A stretch of 64,000 bases of DNA from Microbacterium rhizomatis (GCF_008710745.1 NZ_VYSA01000001.1:1-64000), one strand, 5' to 3'; positions 51,364 through 59,107 are shown, counted from the stretch's first letter. Translations and numbers: made by a program. Notes: generated by a model from the sequence alone, not told the origin.

Positions 51364-52314
51364 CTAGGAGGTGGGCTTCACCTGTGCCGGCATGGGGGTT
51401 TGGGGGAGTGCCACTGAGTCGGGCCATCCTCCCTCCAGCATCTCTTGAAGCCGCGAGAGGTACCAATCACGGAACATGACAAAGTGCTGTCGCTCCGCAG
51501 CGATTGCAATCACATTGCCGGTTTCGAGACGCAAGTGCTCGATTATGGTGACGCGGGTCCGATTTTCCAGCGCGAGTAACGAAATCTCGCTTGTGCACCA
51601 GATCGCTCCGCCGATACGCGATTGCTCGACGAACCGCGAATGCTTCTCGTAGAAGACGACCTCGGCGTCGAGGGCGAGGCCGTTCGGATGGGTTGCACGG
51701 GTACGGCGACCCACACCCGCCTCGGGCCCGGCGATCAGGTGGACGTCGAACGCGTAGTCGCCGGGGAATACATCGCGATCCACCTCGAACCCCGTGACGA
51801 GATCCCACACGATCGGGACGCCGCCTGGAAGCACGGCCTCGGAAGTGATCTCTACCATGTTCGTCGGCGTCTCGAGCGGTGGTGTCGGGTCGATGAGAAC
51901 TGCCCAAAGCTGCCGACGGAACCTGCGAACTGAGACTCCGGCGGATCGGATGAGTCGCTGCGTACCGGGATGAGTTTCCGCCATCGAGTAGAGCAGATGG
52001 CCGGTACCTGGTGGCCCCCCTGCCACGCGTGCGACCTCCAAGGCGCGCCGGATATGCGACACCAGTTCGGGAGTCGCGAAAGGACTCCGCGGCGCTTGAG
52101 GTCGTACGTGCGCGCCGCGCGTATCGATGGCCTGAATCAATCGCGGAAATTGGTGAAGGAACTGGTATCCGGTGGAACCTGATTCGAGGGCGATCCCGAC
52201 GACCAAGTCTGCGGGAGTCGCAGTTCCTTCTCTCGTATCGGCAATCATGACGGCGAAGGAGATCGCCGACCGAGCCGACAGAGTCAGCGTGTCGAAACTG
52301 CCGTCGACTGGCAT
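51364..52314 (-). CDS. Clp-N-domain accessory protein, counter-oriented
   Basis: The 316-residue product has two Clp N-terminal-type repeats (about 8-60 LTLSARSAISFAVMIADTRE; about 80-138 TPELVSHIRRALEVARVAGG with HLLYSMAETHPGT), but no AAA+ ATPase domain. A beta-rich region follows (about 150-300). ATG 52314 is set by TAACTT (52321-52326) six bases upstream. It opposes the tail operon, so it is probably expressed in the lysogen. Clp-N domains bind protein substrates or adaptors; an anti-phage, stress or host-modifying role is inference. Confidence 0.7.
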   Translation of the reverse strand: MPVDGSFDTLTLSARSAISFAVMIADTREGTATPADLVVGIALESGSTGYQFLHQFPRLIQAIDTRGAHVRPQAPRSPFATPELVSHIRRALEVARVAGGPPGTGHLLYSMAETHPGTQRLIRSAGVSVRRFRRQLWAVLIDPTPPLETPTNMVEITSEAVLPGGVPIVWDLVTGFEVDRDVFPGDYAFDVHLIAGPEAGVGRRTRATHPNGLALDAEVVFYEKHSRFVEQSRIGGAIWCTSEISLLALENRTRVTIIEHLRLETGNVIAIAAERQHFVMFRDWYLSRLQEMLEGGWPDSVALPQTPMPAQVKPTS

Positions 52315-52320
52315 TCCCAC

Positions 52321-52326
52321 AAGTTA
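52321..52326 (-). promoter_or_regulatory. -10 box of the Clp-N gene (leaderless)
   Basis: TAACTT on the minus strand ends six bases before the ATG at 52314. Confidence 0.5.
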
Positions 52327-52376
52327 TCTGTGCGTCGCACGCAGCAGGTGACCGTCTGGTTGCCAGGGAGTATCTA

Positions 52377-52527
52377 GCCGCCGAATGGACCGCCGAGAAA
52401 TGGCGATGCCAGATCCAGGGCGACGGGGTGATGTTCCTGCAACTCATGGGCGGCAGCCGGTCGGCCGCGGACACGATCCGCGCCGAGTGGGTGTCAATGT
52501 TCCACCATGCCCGCATTCACGTACTGA
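52377..52527 (+). pseudogene. 3' remnant of a second metallopeptidase gene
   Basis: Translates AAEWTAEKWRCQIQGDGVMF then LQLMGGSRSAADTIRAEWVS, parallel to the end of the gene at 50559-51224. A two-base deletion after ATGTTC disrupts the last codons. The copy is diverged at many positions, so it is not a fresh duplication. It is followed by an intact terminator. Confidence 0.85.
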
Positions 52528-52543
52528 CCCTCCGGCGACGAAC

Positions 52544-52590
52544 CCCGCTCCACTGGCCCCCCGGGGGTCGGTGGAGCGGGTCTTTCGTTG
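52544..52590 (+). terminator. terminator after the metallopeptidase remnant
   Basis: Arms CCCGCTCCAC (52544-52553) and GTGGAGCGGG (52571-52580) with TCTTTCGTTG after the stem. The matching position behind the intact gene (about 51240-51290) has only a degenerate version, so this is the original late-operon terminator. Confidence 0.75.
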
Positions 52591-52596
52591 TTGGTG

Positions 52597-52965
52597 CTAC
52601 TCGGGGCAGAGGTACTGCGATGCGAGCGCGACGGCTGCGACGCTGACCGATGCCTTGGCTTCGTCGGGCTGGGATAGTCTCACTGTCGCCTGCGAGCCGA
52701 GCACGTTCTGCTCGCGCGTGTTGTCTGGATAGTTGGATGACCAGTCGTCGCACACGGTGCGGCCAAACTCGAGGAATGTCTCCTCATCGCCGCCGTCCAG
52801 GCCAGCTTCGCTGACGGCCGCAAAAGTCCCGTCGAGATAGGCGCGCTCCGCGGGAGAGCGCTGTGGGCTGCTCGCGCACGCAGCGAGTTCGTCGACGTTG
52901 CGCAGATAGTCCGGGCGCGCGAGGGCGACGAGGGGCACGATGCTGAGCGAGGCGAGTCGGTTCAT
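52597..52965 (-). CDS. DUF732-like small protein at the right end of the prophage
   Basis: The 122-residue product has a weak hydrophobic N-terminus (LASLSIVPLVALA) and a helical domain (YLDGTFAAVSEAGL, FGRTVCDDW, ALASQYLCPE) like the two-cysteine DUF732 proteins of actinobacteria and their phages. TATGCT (52974-52979) lies eight bases before ATG 52965. It is the outermost phage gene on this side and diverges from ychF, so it is likely transcribed in the lysogen. Confidence 0.72.
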   Translation of the reverse strand: MNRLASLSIVPLVALARPDYLRNVDELAACASSPQRSPAERAYLDGTFAAVSEAGLDGGDEETFLEFGRTVCDDWSSNYPDNTREQNVLGSQATVRLSQPDEAKASVSVAAVALASQYLCPE

Positions 52966-53061
52966 GGCCGGGGAGCATAGTGAGGTGTCGCGGCGACCAG
53001 GTGAACGCGTCGTGCTGACCGGCGATCACTACGCGTCGCGGGTGGCCGCTCACGACGCCGG

Positions 53062-53067
53062 TAGGCT
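53062..53067 (+). promoter_or_regulatory. phage-supplied -10 box of ychF
   Basis: TAGGCT ends ten bases before the phage-supplied ATG 53078. It takes the place of host TAGACT stranded at 18635. No good -35 is visible. Confidence 0.55.
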
Positions 53068-53077
53068 CGTTCGCGTC

Positions 53078-54154
53078 ATGTCACAGTTATCGATAGCCAT
53101 CGTCGGCCTGCCCAACGTCGGCAAGTCCACCCTCTTCAACGCGCTCACCAAGAACGACGTGCTCGCGGCGAACTACCCGTTCGCCACGATCGAGCCGAAC
53201 GTCGGGGTCGTGAACCTGCCCGACCCGCGTCTGACGAAGCTCGCCGCGGTGTTCCACTCGGAGCGCATCCTGCCCGCGACCGTGTCGTTCGTCGACATCG
53301 CCGGCATCGTCCGCGGCGCGAGCGAAGGTGAAGGGCTGGGCAACCAGTTCCTCGCCAACATCCGCGAGGCCGACGCGATCGCGCAGGTCGTGCGCGGGTT
53401 CACCGATGACGACGTCGTGCACGTCGAGGGCGGCGTCAATCCGAAGAACGATCTCGAGACGATCAATGCGGAACTGATGCTCGCCGACCTTCAGACGCTC
53501 GAGCGCGCGATCCCGCGCATCGAGAAAGAGGTGAAGGGCAAGAAGACCGACCCGTCGGTGCTCGAGGCAGCGGTCGCCGCGAAAGACGCGCTGGAGCGCG
53601 GCACGCTCCTCTCGCAATCCGATATCGAGCTCGGTGCGATCCGAGAGCTCGGACTGCTGACCGCCAAGCCCTACATCTACGTCTTCAACGTCGACGAGGC
53701 GGTGTTGACGGATGCTGCGGCCAAGGCATCGCTCGAAGCGCTCGTCGCCCCCGCGCACGCGGTGTTCCTCGACGCCAAGATCGAGTCCGAGCTGATCGAC
53801 CTCGACCCGGAGGACGCGGCGGAGCTGCTCGCCTCGACCGGTCAGGACGAATCAGGCCTCGACCAGCTCGCCCGGATCGGCTTCGACACGCTCGGGCTCC
53901 AGACCTATCTCACCGCGGGGCCGAAAGAGGCGCGCGCGTGGACGATCGGCAAGGGCTGGAAGGCGCCGCAGGCGGCCGGTGTCATCCACACGGACTTCGA
54001 GAAGGGGTTCATCAAGGCCGAGGTGATCTCGTTCGACGACCTGATCGACGCCGGCTCGATCGTCGAGGCCCGCTCGCGAGGCAAGGCGCGCCTCGAGGGC
54101 AAGGACTATGTGATGCGCGACGGCGATGTCGTGGAGTTCCGCTTCAACAACTGA
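53078..54154 (+). CDS. ychF: YchF GTPase/ATPase with phage-encoded N-terminus
   Basis: The 358-residue Obg-family P-loop nucleotidase is ribosome-associated and conserved across bacteria. It has GLPNVGKS (10-17), TIEPNVGVV, DIAGIVRGASEGEGLGN, the non-canonical NVDE in place of NKxD, and a C-terminal TGS domain. The first nine codons (MSQLSIAIV) and the promoter come from the prophage; the host version began VALTIGIV. Longer upstream frames are rejected because they lie in phage DNA before the -10 box. The protein should remain functional. Confidence 0.95.
   Translation: MSQLSIAIVGLPNVGKSTLFNALTKNDVLAANYPFATIEPNVGVVNLPDPRLTKLAAVFHSERILPATVSFVDIAGIVRGASEGEGLGNQFLANIREADAIAQVVRGFTDDDVVHVEGGVNPKNDLETINAELMLADLQTLERAIPRIEKEVKGKKTDPSVLEAAVAAKDALERGTLLSQSDIELGAIRELGLLTAKPYIYVFNVDEAVLTDAAAKASLEALVAPAHAVFLDAKIESELIDLDPEDAAELLASTGQDESGLDQLARIGFDTLGLQTYLTAGPKEARAWTIGKGWKAPQAAGVIHTDFEKGFIKAEVISFDDLIDAGSIVEARSRGKARLEGKDYVMRDGDVVEFRFNN
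53098..53104. other. attR core
   Basis: CATCGTC as at attL. Sequence to the left is phage, to the right is host ychF (GGCCTGCCCAACGTCGGCAA). Confidence 0.85.
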
Positions 54155-54177
54155 CCCGCATCGAGAGGACTCCCGAT

Positions 54178-54741
54178 ATGACCGACACTCAGATCTTCGA
54201 GCCCGAAGGCCGCAGCGTGCCGTTCGCCGTGGAGGGCGAGGGGCCTGTATCGCTCGTGCTCCTGTCCGACGGCGACCTGGGCGGCGACGGCCTGAGCGTC
54301 ATCTCGCACTACCTCGTGGAAGAGGCGGGGTTCCACGTCGTGCGCATCGGGTCACGCGGTGATTCGACGGACGTGGATGCGCGGGTCGACGACGTGGTCG
54401 CCGTCCTGGACCACCTCGGTCTCGCGCACACCTGGATCGGCGGCTATCGCGGCGGGAGGAACGTCGCCGGTGCGTTCGTCGCCGCCCACACCGACCGGTC
54501 CAACGGCCTGTTGCTGCTCGGGGTCGAGGAGGACCAGGTCGCGCTGGCGCCGCTCGTTCCGGTGCTGATCATCCAGGGTTCCGACGACGAGGTCACGCCC
54601 CCGTCCCACGGCGAGCGTCTGCAGGCGACAGCTCCCGAGCGCGCGAGCGTCAAGAACCTCGACGGGGCGGGTCACGACTTCCCCCTGACGCACCCGATCC
54701 AGACCGCGTTCATCATCGAGGAGTATCTCGACTGGGACTGA
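54178..54741 (+). CDS. alpha/beta-hydrolase-like protein
   Basis: The 187-residue product has VSLVLLSDGDLGGDGLS, HTWIGGYRGGRNVAGAFVAA (a nucleophile-elbow-like turn reading GYRGG instead of GxSxG) and PVLIIQGSDDEVTPPSHGER with LDGAGHDFPL at the positions of the catalytic Asp and His. The missing Ser suggests an altered or absent hydrolase activity. Confidence 0.75.
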   Translation: MTDTQIFEPEGRSVPFAVEGEGPVSLVLLSDGDLGGDGLSVISHYLVEEAGFHVVRIGSRGDSTDVDARVDDVVAVLDHLGLAHTWIGGYRGGRNVAGAFVAAHTDRSNGLLLLGVEEDQVALAPLVPVLIIQGSDDEVTPPSHGERLQATAPERASVKNLDGAGHDFPLTHPIQTAFIIEEYLDWD

Positions 54742-54750
54742 GCCCGGCAT

Positions 54751-55653
54751 TCAGTCGAGGTAGGGATCGACGAAAAGCGCGCCCCGGATCTCTCGCAGGG
54801 TATCGAGGAGAAGGCCGAGCCCGCGCGCGTTCCATTGCGTGAGCTGAAGGTCGAACGGGCCGATGGGCTGCAGTTTGCCGGTGCGGATGCGAACGACCTC
54901 CCATCGGGCGTTGCGCAGCGCTCGGTCTTTGCGTCTATCCGACGCCTCTCGCTCGCCGACGTGCTCGAGGCCGTGCCGCCCGATCGTGTCGTACTCGATG
55001 GCGATGCGCAGCTCGGGCAGCAGGATGTCGGGCCAGACCTCCAGGTGCTGGAAGAACGGGCGTGCGACCCGCACCGCCGTGAAGCCCGGCGTCACGGCGA
55101 GCCGGCCGAAAAGGTCGGCCCGCACCTGGGCCTCGGCCGCGGATGCCGGCCGTGGGGCGCAGGAGCTTGTGAACGGCTCGCCGACCGGCAGGTCGGGCGT
55201 CTTCGGGCAGACGGCGAGGGGTGGCTTCGTGCGCCGTGCACGCAACGGTGGCGAGCCAGTCGATGATGGGGGTGTGGCCGAGGCAACCGCGCCGGAAGAC
55301 GGCGTCGAAGGCAGCGAGACCATCTCTCGCATCGGTAGGGCGACGGGCCCGCGTGCGAGCTCGGAGCACTCGGGGCACCAGGCCGAGCGTCGGCGCCGGC
55401 GGCCGGGTCGTGAGCGCTGCTCGTCGGGGGTGGCGGCGAATCTGTGGCCCGACTCGCACTGCCACAGCAGCAGCACATCGGCGGCGGGCGGGATCTGGCT
55501 GAGGGTGATCCCGGCGTTCAGATCGGGGTGATACTGCCGGATCAGGGCAGGGAACGCGGCCCACGCCGCGCGGTATGTGCCGACCGGGTAGGGAATGTCG
55601 GCGCCACGGGAGAACTGGCGTCGCGCCCACCACAGCTCGATCCGTTCCGGCAT
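54751..55653 (-). CDS. zinc-ribbon protein with nuclease-like C-terminal domain
   Basis: The 300-residue product has an N-terminal region typical of plant-like zinc-ribbon proteins (LWWARRQFSRGADIPYPVGT, LLLWQCESGHRF, WCPEC) and a C-terminal domain with PDILLPELRIAIEYDT followed by RKDRALRNARWEVVRIRTG, resembling Vsr/DUF559-type PD-(D/E)xK nucleases. ATG 55653 was chosen; longer frames overlap the dinB upstream region. Biological role unknown. Confidence 0.75.
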   Translation of the reverse strand: MPERIELWWARRQFSRGADIPYPVGTYRAAWAAFPALIRQYHPDLNAGITLSQIPPAADVLLLWQCESGHRFAATPDEQRSRPGRRRRRSAWCPECSELARGPVALPMREMVSLPSTPSSGAVASATPPSSTGSPPLRARRTKPPLAVCPKTPDLPVGEPFTSSCAPRPASAAEAQVRADLFGRLAVTPGFTAVRVARPFFQHLEVWPDILLPELRIAIEYDTIGRHGLEHVGEREASDRRKDRALRNARWEVVRIRTGKLQPIGPFDLQLTQWNARGLGLLLDTLREIRGALFVDPYLD

Positions 55654-55757
55654 GGCAGGAGAGTAAGCGGGGCCGTCGACACTCACGTCCGCCCTTGTGT
55701 GCGATGTCGTCGGTAGGTGCGACGATCCGCTGCACGGACGATCGGCGGGAGGACGCG

Positions 55758-56954
55758 ATGCGCGGTGAGGCCTCCGTGCTGCACGCCGATCTCGACGCGT
55801 TCTACGCATCCGTCGAGCAGCGCGACGCCCCTGCGCTCCGCGGCCGGCCTGTCATCGTGGGCGGTGGTGTCGTGCTCGCCGCCAGCTACGAGGCGAAGGC
55901 TCGCGGAGTGCGGACCGCGATGGGGGGCCGGCAGGCGAGGGATCTCTGTCCGGATGCGGTCATCGTCCCGCCGCGGATGGAGGCCTACTCTGCCGCCAGT
56001 CGAGACGTGTTCGCCATCTTCCGTGATACGACACCCCTCGTCGAGGGTCTTTCGATCGATGAGGCATTCCTCGAGGTCGGCGGCCTGCGACGTATCGCGG
56101 GAACGCCGGAGCAGATCGCCGCGCGCTTACGAGAGCGGGTGCGTGTCGAGGTGGGCCTGCCGATCTCGGTCGGGGTCGCGCGCACGAAGTTCCTCGCCAA
56201 AGTGGCGAGTGCCGTGAGCAAGCCCGACGGGCTGCTCGTGGTCGAACCCGACAGGGAGGAGGAGTTCCTGCTCCCGCTGCCGGTGGAGCGCCTGTGGGGA
56301 GTGGGGGCCGTCACCGCGGAGAAGCTGCACCGGCTCGGCATCCGCACGGTCGGTCAGCTGGCCGAGCTCGAGTCCGCAGCCGCCGAGCGGCTGCTGGGCA
56401 AAGCCGCGGGTGCGCACCTGCACGCGCTCGCCCGGCTCCGCGATCCGCGCCCCGTCGACACGACGCGCCGCCGAGGATCGATCGGTTCGCAGCGCGCACT
56501 CGGGACTCGCCCGCGCACGCCCGACGAACTCGACCTCTTCCTGACTCAGATCATCGACCGGCTCGCCCGGCGGTTGCGCGAGCACGATCGCGTGTGCCGC
56601 ACCGTCGTGCTGCGGCTCCGGTTCGGCGACTTCACGAGAGCGACCCGATCGCATACGGTCAGGTTTCCGACCGACCGAACGGCCCTCCTGCTCACGGTCG
56701 CCCGAGGCCTGTTGGAAGCGGCACAGCCCGACATCGCGGCGCGGGGGATCACGCTCATCGGGGTCTCCCTGTCGCAGCTGGGGCGGGTCGACAGCATCCA
56801 ACCCGAACTGCCGATCGAGTGGGATGACGGAGCGCGGCTCGACACCGTGCTCGATGCGGTCCGCGACCGGTTCGGGGCGGCCTCGGTGGCGCGGGCCACT
56901 CAGCTCGGCCGCGATCCCGGCTGGTCGACGCCGCTGCTGCCGGAGCACGAATGA
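55758..56954 (+). CDS. dinB: DNA polymerase IV (Y family)
   Basis: Translesion polymerase. The 398-residue protein has the first metal motif LHADLDAFYASVEQRD, second acidic motif SIDEAFLEVGG, the helix-hairpin-helix region (VGAVTAEKLHRLGIRTVGQL) and the little-finger domain (TVVLRLRFGDFTRATRSHTV). GGGAGGA precedes ATG 55758. No SOS box is seen upstream. Confidence 0.95.
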   Translation: MRGEASVLHADLDAFYASVEQRDAPALRGRPVIVGGGVVLAASYEAKARGVRTAMGGRQARDLCPDAVIVPPRMEAYSAASRDVFAIFRDTTPLVEGLSIDEAFLEVGGLRRIAGTPEQIAARLRERVRVEVGLPISVGVARTKFLAKVASAVSKPDGLLVVEPDREEEFLLPLPVERLWGVGAVTAEKLHRLGIRTVGQLAELESAAAERLLGKAAGAHLHALARLRDPRPVDTTRRRGSIGSQRALGTRPRTPDELDLFLTQIIDRLARRLREHDRVCRTVVLRLRFGDFTRATRSHTVRFPTDRTALLLTVARGLLEAAQPDIAARGITLIGVSLSQLGRVDSIQPELPIEWDDGARLDTVLDAVRDRFGAASVARATQLGRDPGWSTPLLPEHE

Positions 56955-57013
56955 GGCCCCGCGCGGTCGCGACCTCGGACGCGCAACCCCGCCTGGGGGA
57001 TGGGCCGGTGGGT

Positions 57014-57382
57014 TCAGGCGCGGTCGTGCAGGGTGATGCGGTAACCATCGGGGTCGGCGAACGTGAACGTGCGACCGAACGGACCGTCGATGGGCTCAGA
57101 GACGATCGGGTGACCGTCGGCGACGAGGGCGTCGTGGATATCTTGCACGTCGGTGGCGTGGAGCCAGATCGCGGCGCCGATGCAGGGTTGCGCGACGGAG
57201 TCGAGGTCGGTGCCGGTGACGACGTCACGCAGGGCGAACGCGACGGGGGCCGTCTGGAACACGACGGCGTGCGGGGGACCCGCGGGGGAGCGGACGAGTC
57301 CGAGGTATCGCTCGTAGAACGCCTGTGACGCGTCGAGGTCGCGAGCCTGGAGTGAGATGAAGTCGGGGCCGGTGACGGGCAT
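57014..57382 (-). CDS. VOC/glyoxalase-like protein
   Basis: The 122-residue product has the two betaalphabetabetabeta modules of the vicinal-oxygen-chelate fold (DFISLQARDLDASQAFYERY; IWLHATDVQDIHDALVADG; FTFADPDGYRITLHD). It is divergent from a MarR regulator across a 62-bp region with two operators, so it is probably controlled by that regulator. Possible roles are detoxification or antibiotic binding. Confidence 0.88.
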   Translation of the reverse strand: MPVTGPDFISLQARDLDASQAFYERYLGLVRSPAGPPHAVVFQTAPVAFALRDVVTGTDLDSVAQPCIGAAIWLHATDVQDIHDALVADGHPIVSEPIDGPFGRTFTFADPDGYRITLHDRA

Positions 57383-57401
57383 GGGTGGTCTCCTCAGTTT
57401 G

Positions 57402-57445
57402 TGTCAGTTGTCTGACATCACTGAATCTATGTCAGAATACTGACA
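57402..57445. promoter_or_regulatory. two identical MarR-type operator dyads
   Basis: TGTCAG-TTGT-CTGACA (57402-57417) and TGTCAG-AATA-CTGACA (57430-57445) share identical half-sites, centres 28 bp apart. The second touches the marR-type start codon. Confidence 0.85.
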
Positions 57446-57897
57446 TGAGTCAAACCGAGGATGGCATCGATCTCGAGACGTCCCTGGGCTACCTGCTGAA
57501 AGAGGCATCCAGTGCGCTCCGCGTTGCCATGGAGGCGGTGCTGAAGCCGCTCGGGCTGACGGTCACGCAGTACTCGTGTCTCGAGCTCCTTGCACAGCGC
57601 CCGGGCCTGTCGAACTCCGAGCTCGCACGCGGGGCGTTCGTGACGCGGCAGTCGATGAACGTGCTCCTGCAGGCGTTCGAGCGTGACGGCTTCGTGACGC
57701 GGCCGTCTGAGGCGCCGGTCGGCAAGGTTCTCCCGACACGTCTCACGCCCCTGGGCCGCCAGAGCCTCGAGGGCGCGACGGCCGCCGTGCGATCGGTCGA
57801 GATCAGGATGCTCGAGGGCATCGGCGCCGACGAGCAGGCCGCGGCCCTCAGCATCCTCCGGCGGATGATCGGCTCGCTGGATCGCGACCCGCGATGA
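57445..57897 (+). CDS. MarR-family transcriptional regulator
   Basis: The 150-residue winged-helix protein (LKPLGLTVTQYSCLELLAQR, NSELARGAFVTRQSMNVLLQ, RDGFVTRPSEAPVGKVLPTR) should bind the adjacent dyads and repress itself and the VOC gene. ATG 57445 lies at the edge of the second dyad; an upstream in-frame ATG would lie in the control region and is rejected. Confidence 0.9.
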   Translation: MSQTEDGIDLETSLGYLLKEASSALRVAMEAVLKPLGLTVTQYSCLELLAQRPGLSNSELARGAFVTRQSMNVLLQAFERDGFVTRPSEAPVGKVLPTRLTPLGRQSLEGATAAVRSVEIRMLEGIGADEQAAALSILRRMIGSLDRDPR

Positions 57898-57904
57898 CGG
57901 GCTC

Positions 57905-59107
57905 TCACGCCTCCGGGGCTGGCCGTATCTGGATTGGGCCCCCGGGGGGACGCATGATCCGCGGGGCCGTCCAGCGCAGCTCCATCACCCTCTGATCGAC
58001 GTCGGTGAAGACGATGTGCTGCGTGCCGTCGTCTGAGTCGGCGAACGCGGTGGGCGCGCCCGGGAGGTCGCCCACCTGCATCGAGAAGCCCGTGCTCCAG
58101 TCCTGCCCCGAGAACCGCCAGAGCTCCTGCACCCACAATTCGTCACCGCTGGCCCCGACGTAGATGCAGTGCTCGGTCGCCCGGGGCGCGTGCGGTGCCG
58201 AAGCGAACAGGTACCCCACCGGTGGATAGCCTTGCAGGCCGAAGCGGGCGGTGAATGCGACGTCCGTGAGGTCGGTCAGCGACCATGCCGAGCCGTCGAA
58301 CGAGTACTCGCAGATCCGGCCGCGATCTGCGAGGAACTGCACATGCCGTGTGCCCGCGGCCTCGTCACCGAATCCGGAAGGGGCATCGCCCAGAGCTCGC
58401 GGCATGACGGGGAACGCCGGGGGCAGCGTCGGCAGGTTCGCCCACAGACTTTGCGGCGCGGACCAGCCGGACGAGCCGGAGTGCGAGATCTCGTACAGGC
58501 TCCCATCGGGATCGCGATACGTGATGTACACGGCACCCTGGAACGCATAGCCCGTCGGGTCTCCCGCGCAGACCGGATCATGGGGGGCGGTGACCATCGC
58601 GTGCGACCAGTCGGCACCGTCGCCGGATGGGCGGCTGAGCACGTGGACGTGGCCGTCCGTCATGCGGAAGGTCACGAACTGCATCGCCAGCGGAACCGAC
58701 GCCCACCCGTGCGCCTGCCCGACGACACGGGGGGCGATATGCGCGGCATCCGTGAGATCGCTGTGGTGCCACCCGTCGTCCTGGTACAGCTCGTGGAGTC
58801 GCCCGTCGTCGGTGCGGTAGAGCACGTGCTGGCTGCCCTCGTCTTCGAACGCGTACGACGTCGGGGGAGCGCTCGCCAGCGGCGCATCCGCTTCGTCAGT
58901 GATGTCTTTCGGATGCCATACCCCGTCGGCTCCGGCGTACAGCTCCCAAAGATGCCCCGAGGTGCCGGGCGCCGAGGCGTCGGGGGTACCCGAGGCTCGA
59001 TAGACGATGTGCCGGGTACCCTCGGTGCGCAGCAGGTAGGCGGTCGCGGCGCCTGCGGCCAGGGGCGCGTGAGCGTCCGCATGAAGATCGTGCACGGTCC
59101 AGCCCAT
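57905..59107 (-). CDS. beta-propeller lectin-like protein
   Basis: The 400-residue product consists of about seven repeats with the pattern P-x-aYaF...G...HvlYR...dG.lhELY...W...DLT (for example SYAFEDEGSQHVLYRTDDGR then LHELYQDDGWHHSDLTDAA). This resembles fucose-binding-lectin-type propellers. No signal peptide is present from ATG 59107, so it is either cytoplasmic or exported unconventionally. Sugar binding is inferred from the fold only. Confidence 0.72.
   Translation of the reverse strand: MGWTVHDLHADAHAPLAAGAATAYLLRTEGTRHIVYRASGTPDASAPGTSGHLWELYAGADGVWHPKDITDEADAPLASAPPTSYAFEDEGSQHVLYRTDDGRLHELYQDDGWHHSDLTDAAHIAPRVVGQAHGWASVPLAMQFVTFRMTDGHVHVLSRPSGDGADWSHAMVTAPHDPVCAGDPTGYAFQGAVYITYRDPDGSLYEISHSGSSGWSAPQSLWANLPTLPPAFPVMPRALGDAPSGFGDEAAGTRHVQFLADRGRICEYSFDGSAWSLTDLTDVAFTARFGLQGYPPVGYLFASAPHAPRATEHCIYVGASGDELWVQELWRFSGQDWSTGFSMQVGDLPGAPTAFADSDDGTQHIVFTDVDQRVMELRWTAPRIMRPPGGPIQIRPAPEA

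Larger units (their letters stand above)
18666..53104. mobile_element. complete siphovirus-type prophage integrated in ychF
   Basis: Bounded by attL (18666-18672) and attR (53098-53104), both containing CATCGTC; the element is about 34.4 kb. It carries a serine integrase, a repressor region, recombination and DNA-binding genes, a lysis module, an HNH-terminase pair, HK97-type portal, protease and capsid, a full tail operon with G/GT frameshift and tape measure, and several counter-oriented accessory genes. One DNA methyltransferase gene is broken, but no essential structural module is missing. Confidence 0.95.

Noticed and set aside
53078..53104. Host origin of the first codons of ychF
   Set aside because: The matching host codons are at 18649-18672, and the upstream DNA at 53,0xx is contiguous with phage genes.
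55680..55757. SOS (LexA) box upstream of dinB
   Set aside because: No CGAAC-N4-GTTCG-type dyad is found in the upstream interval.
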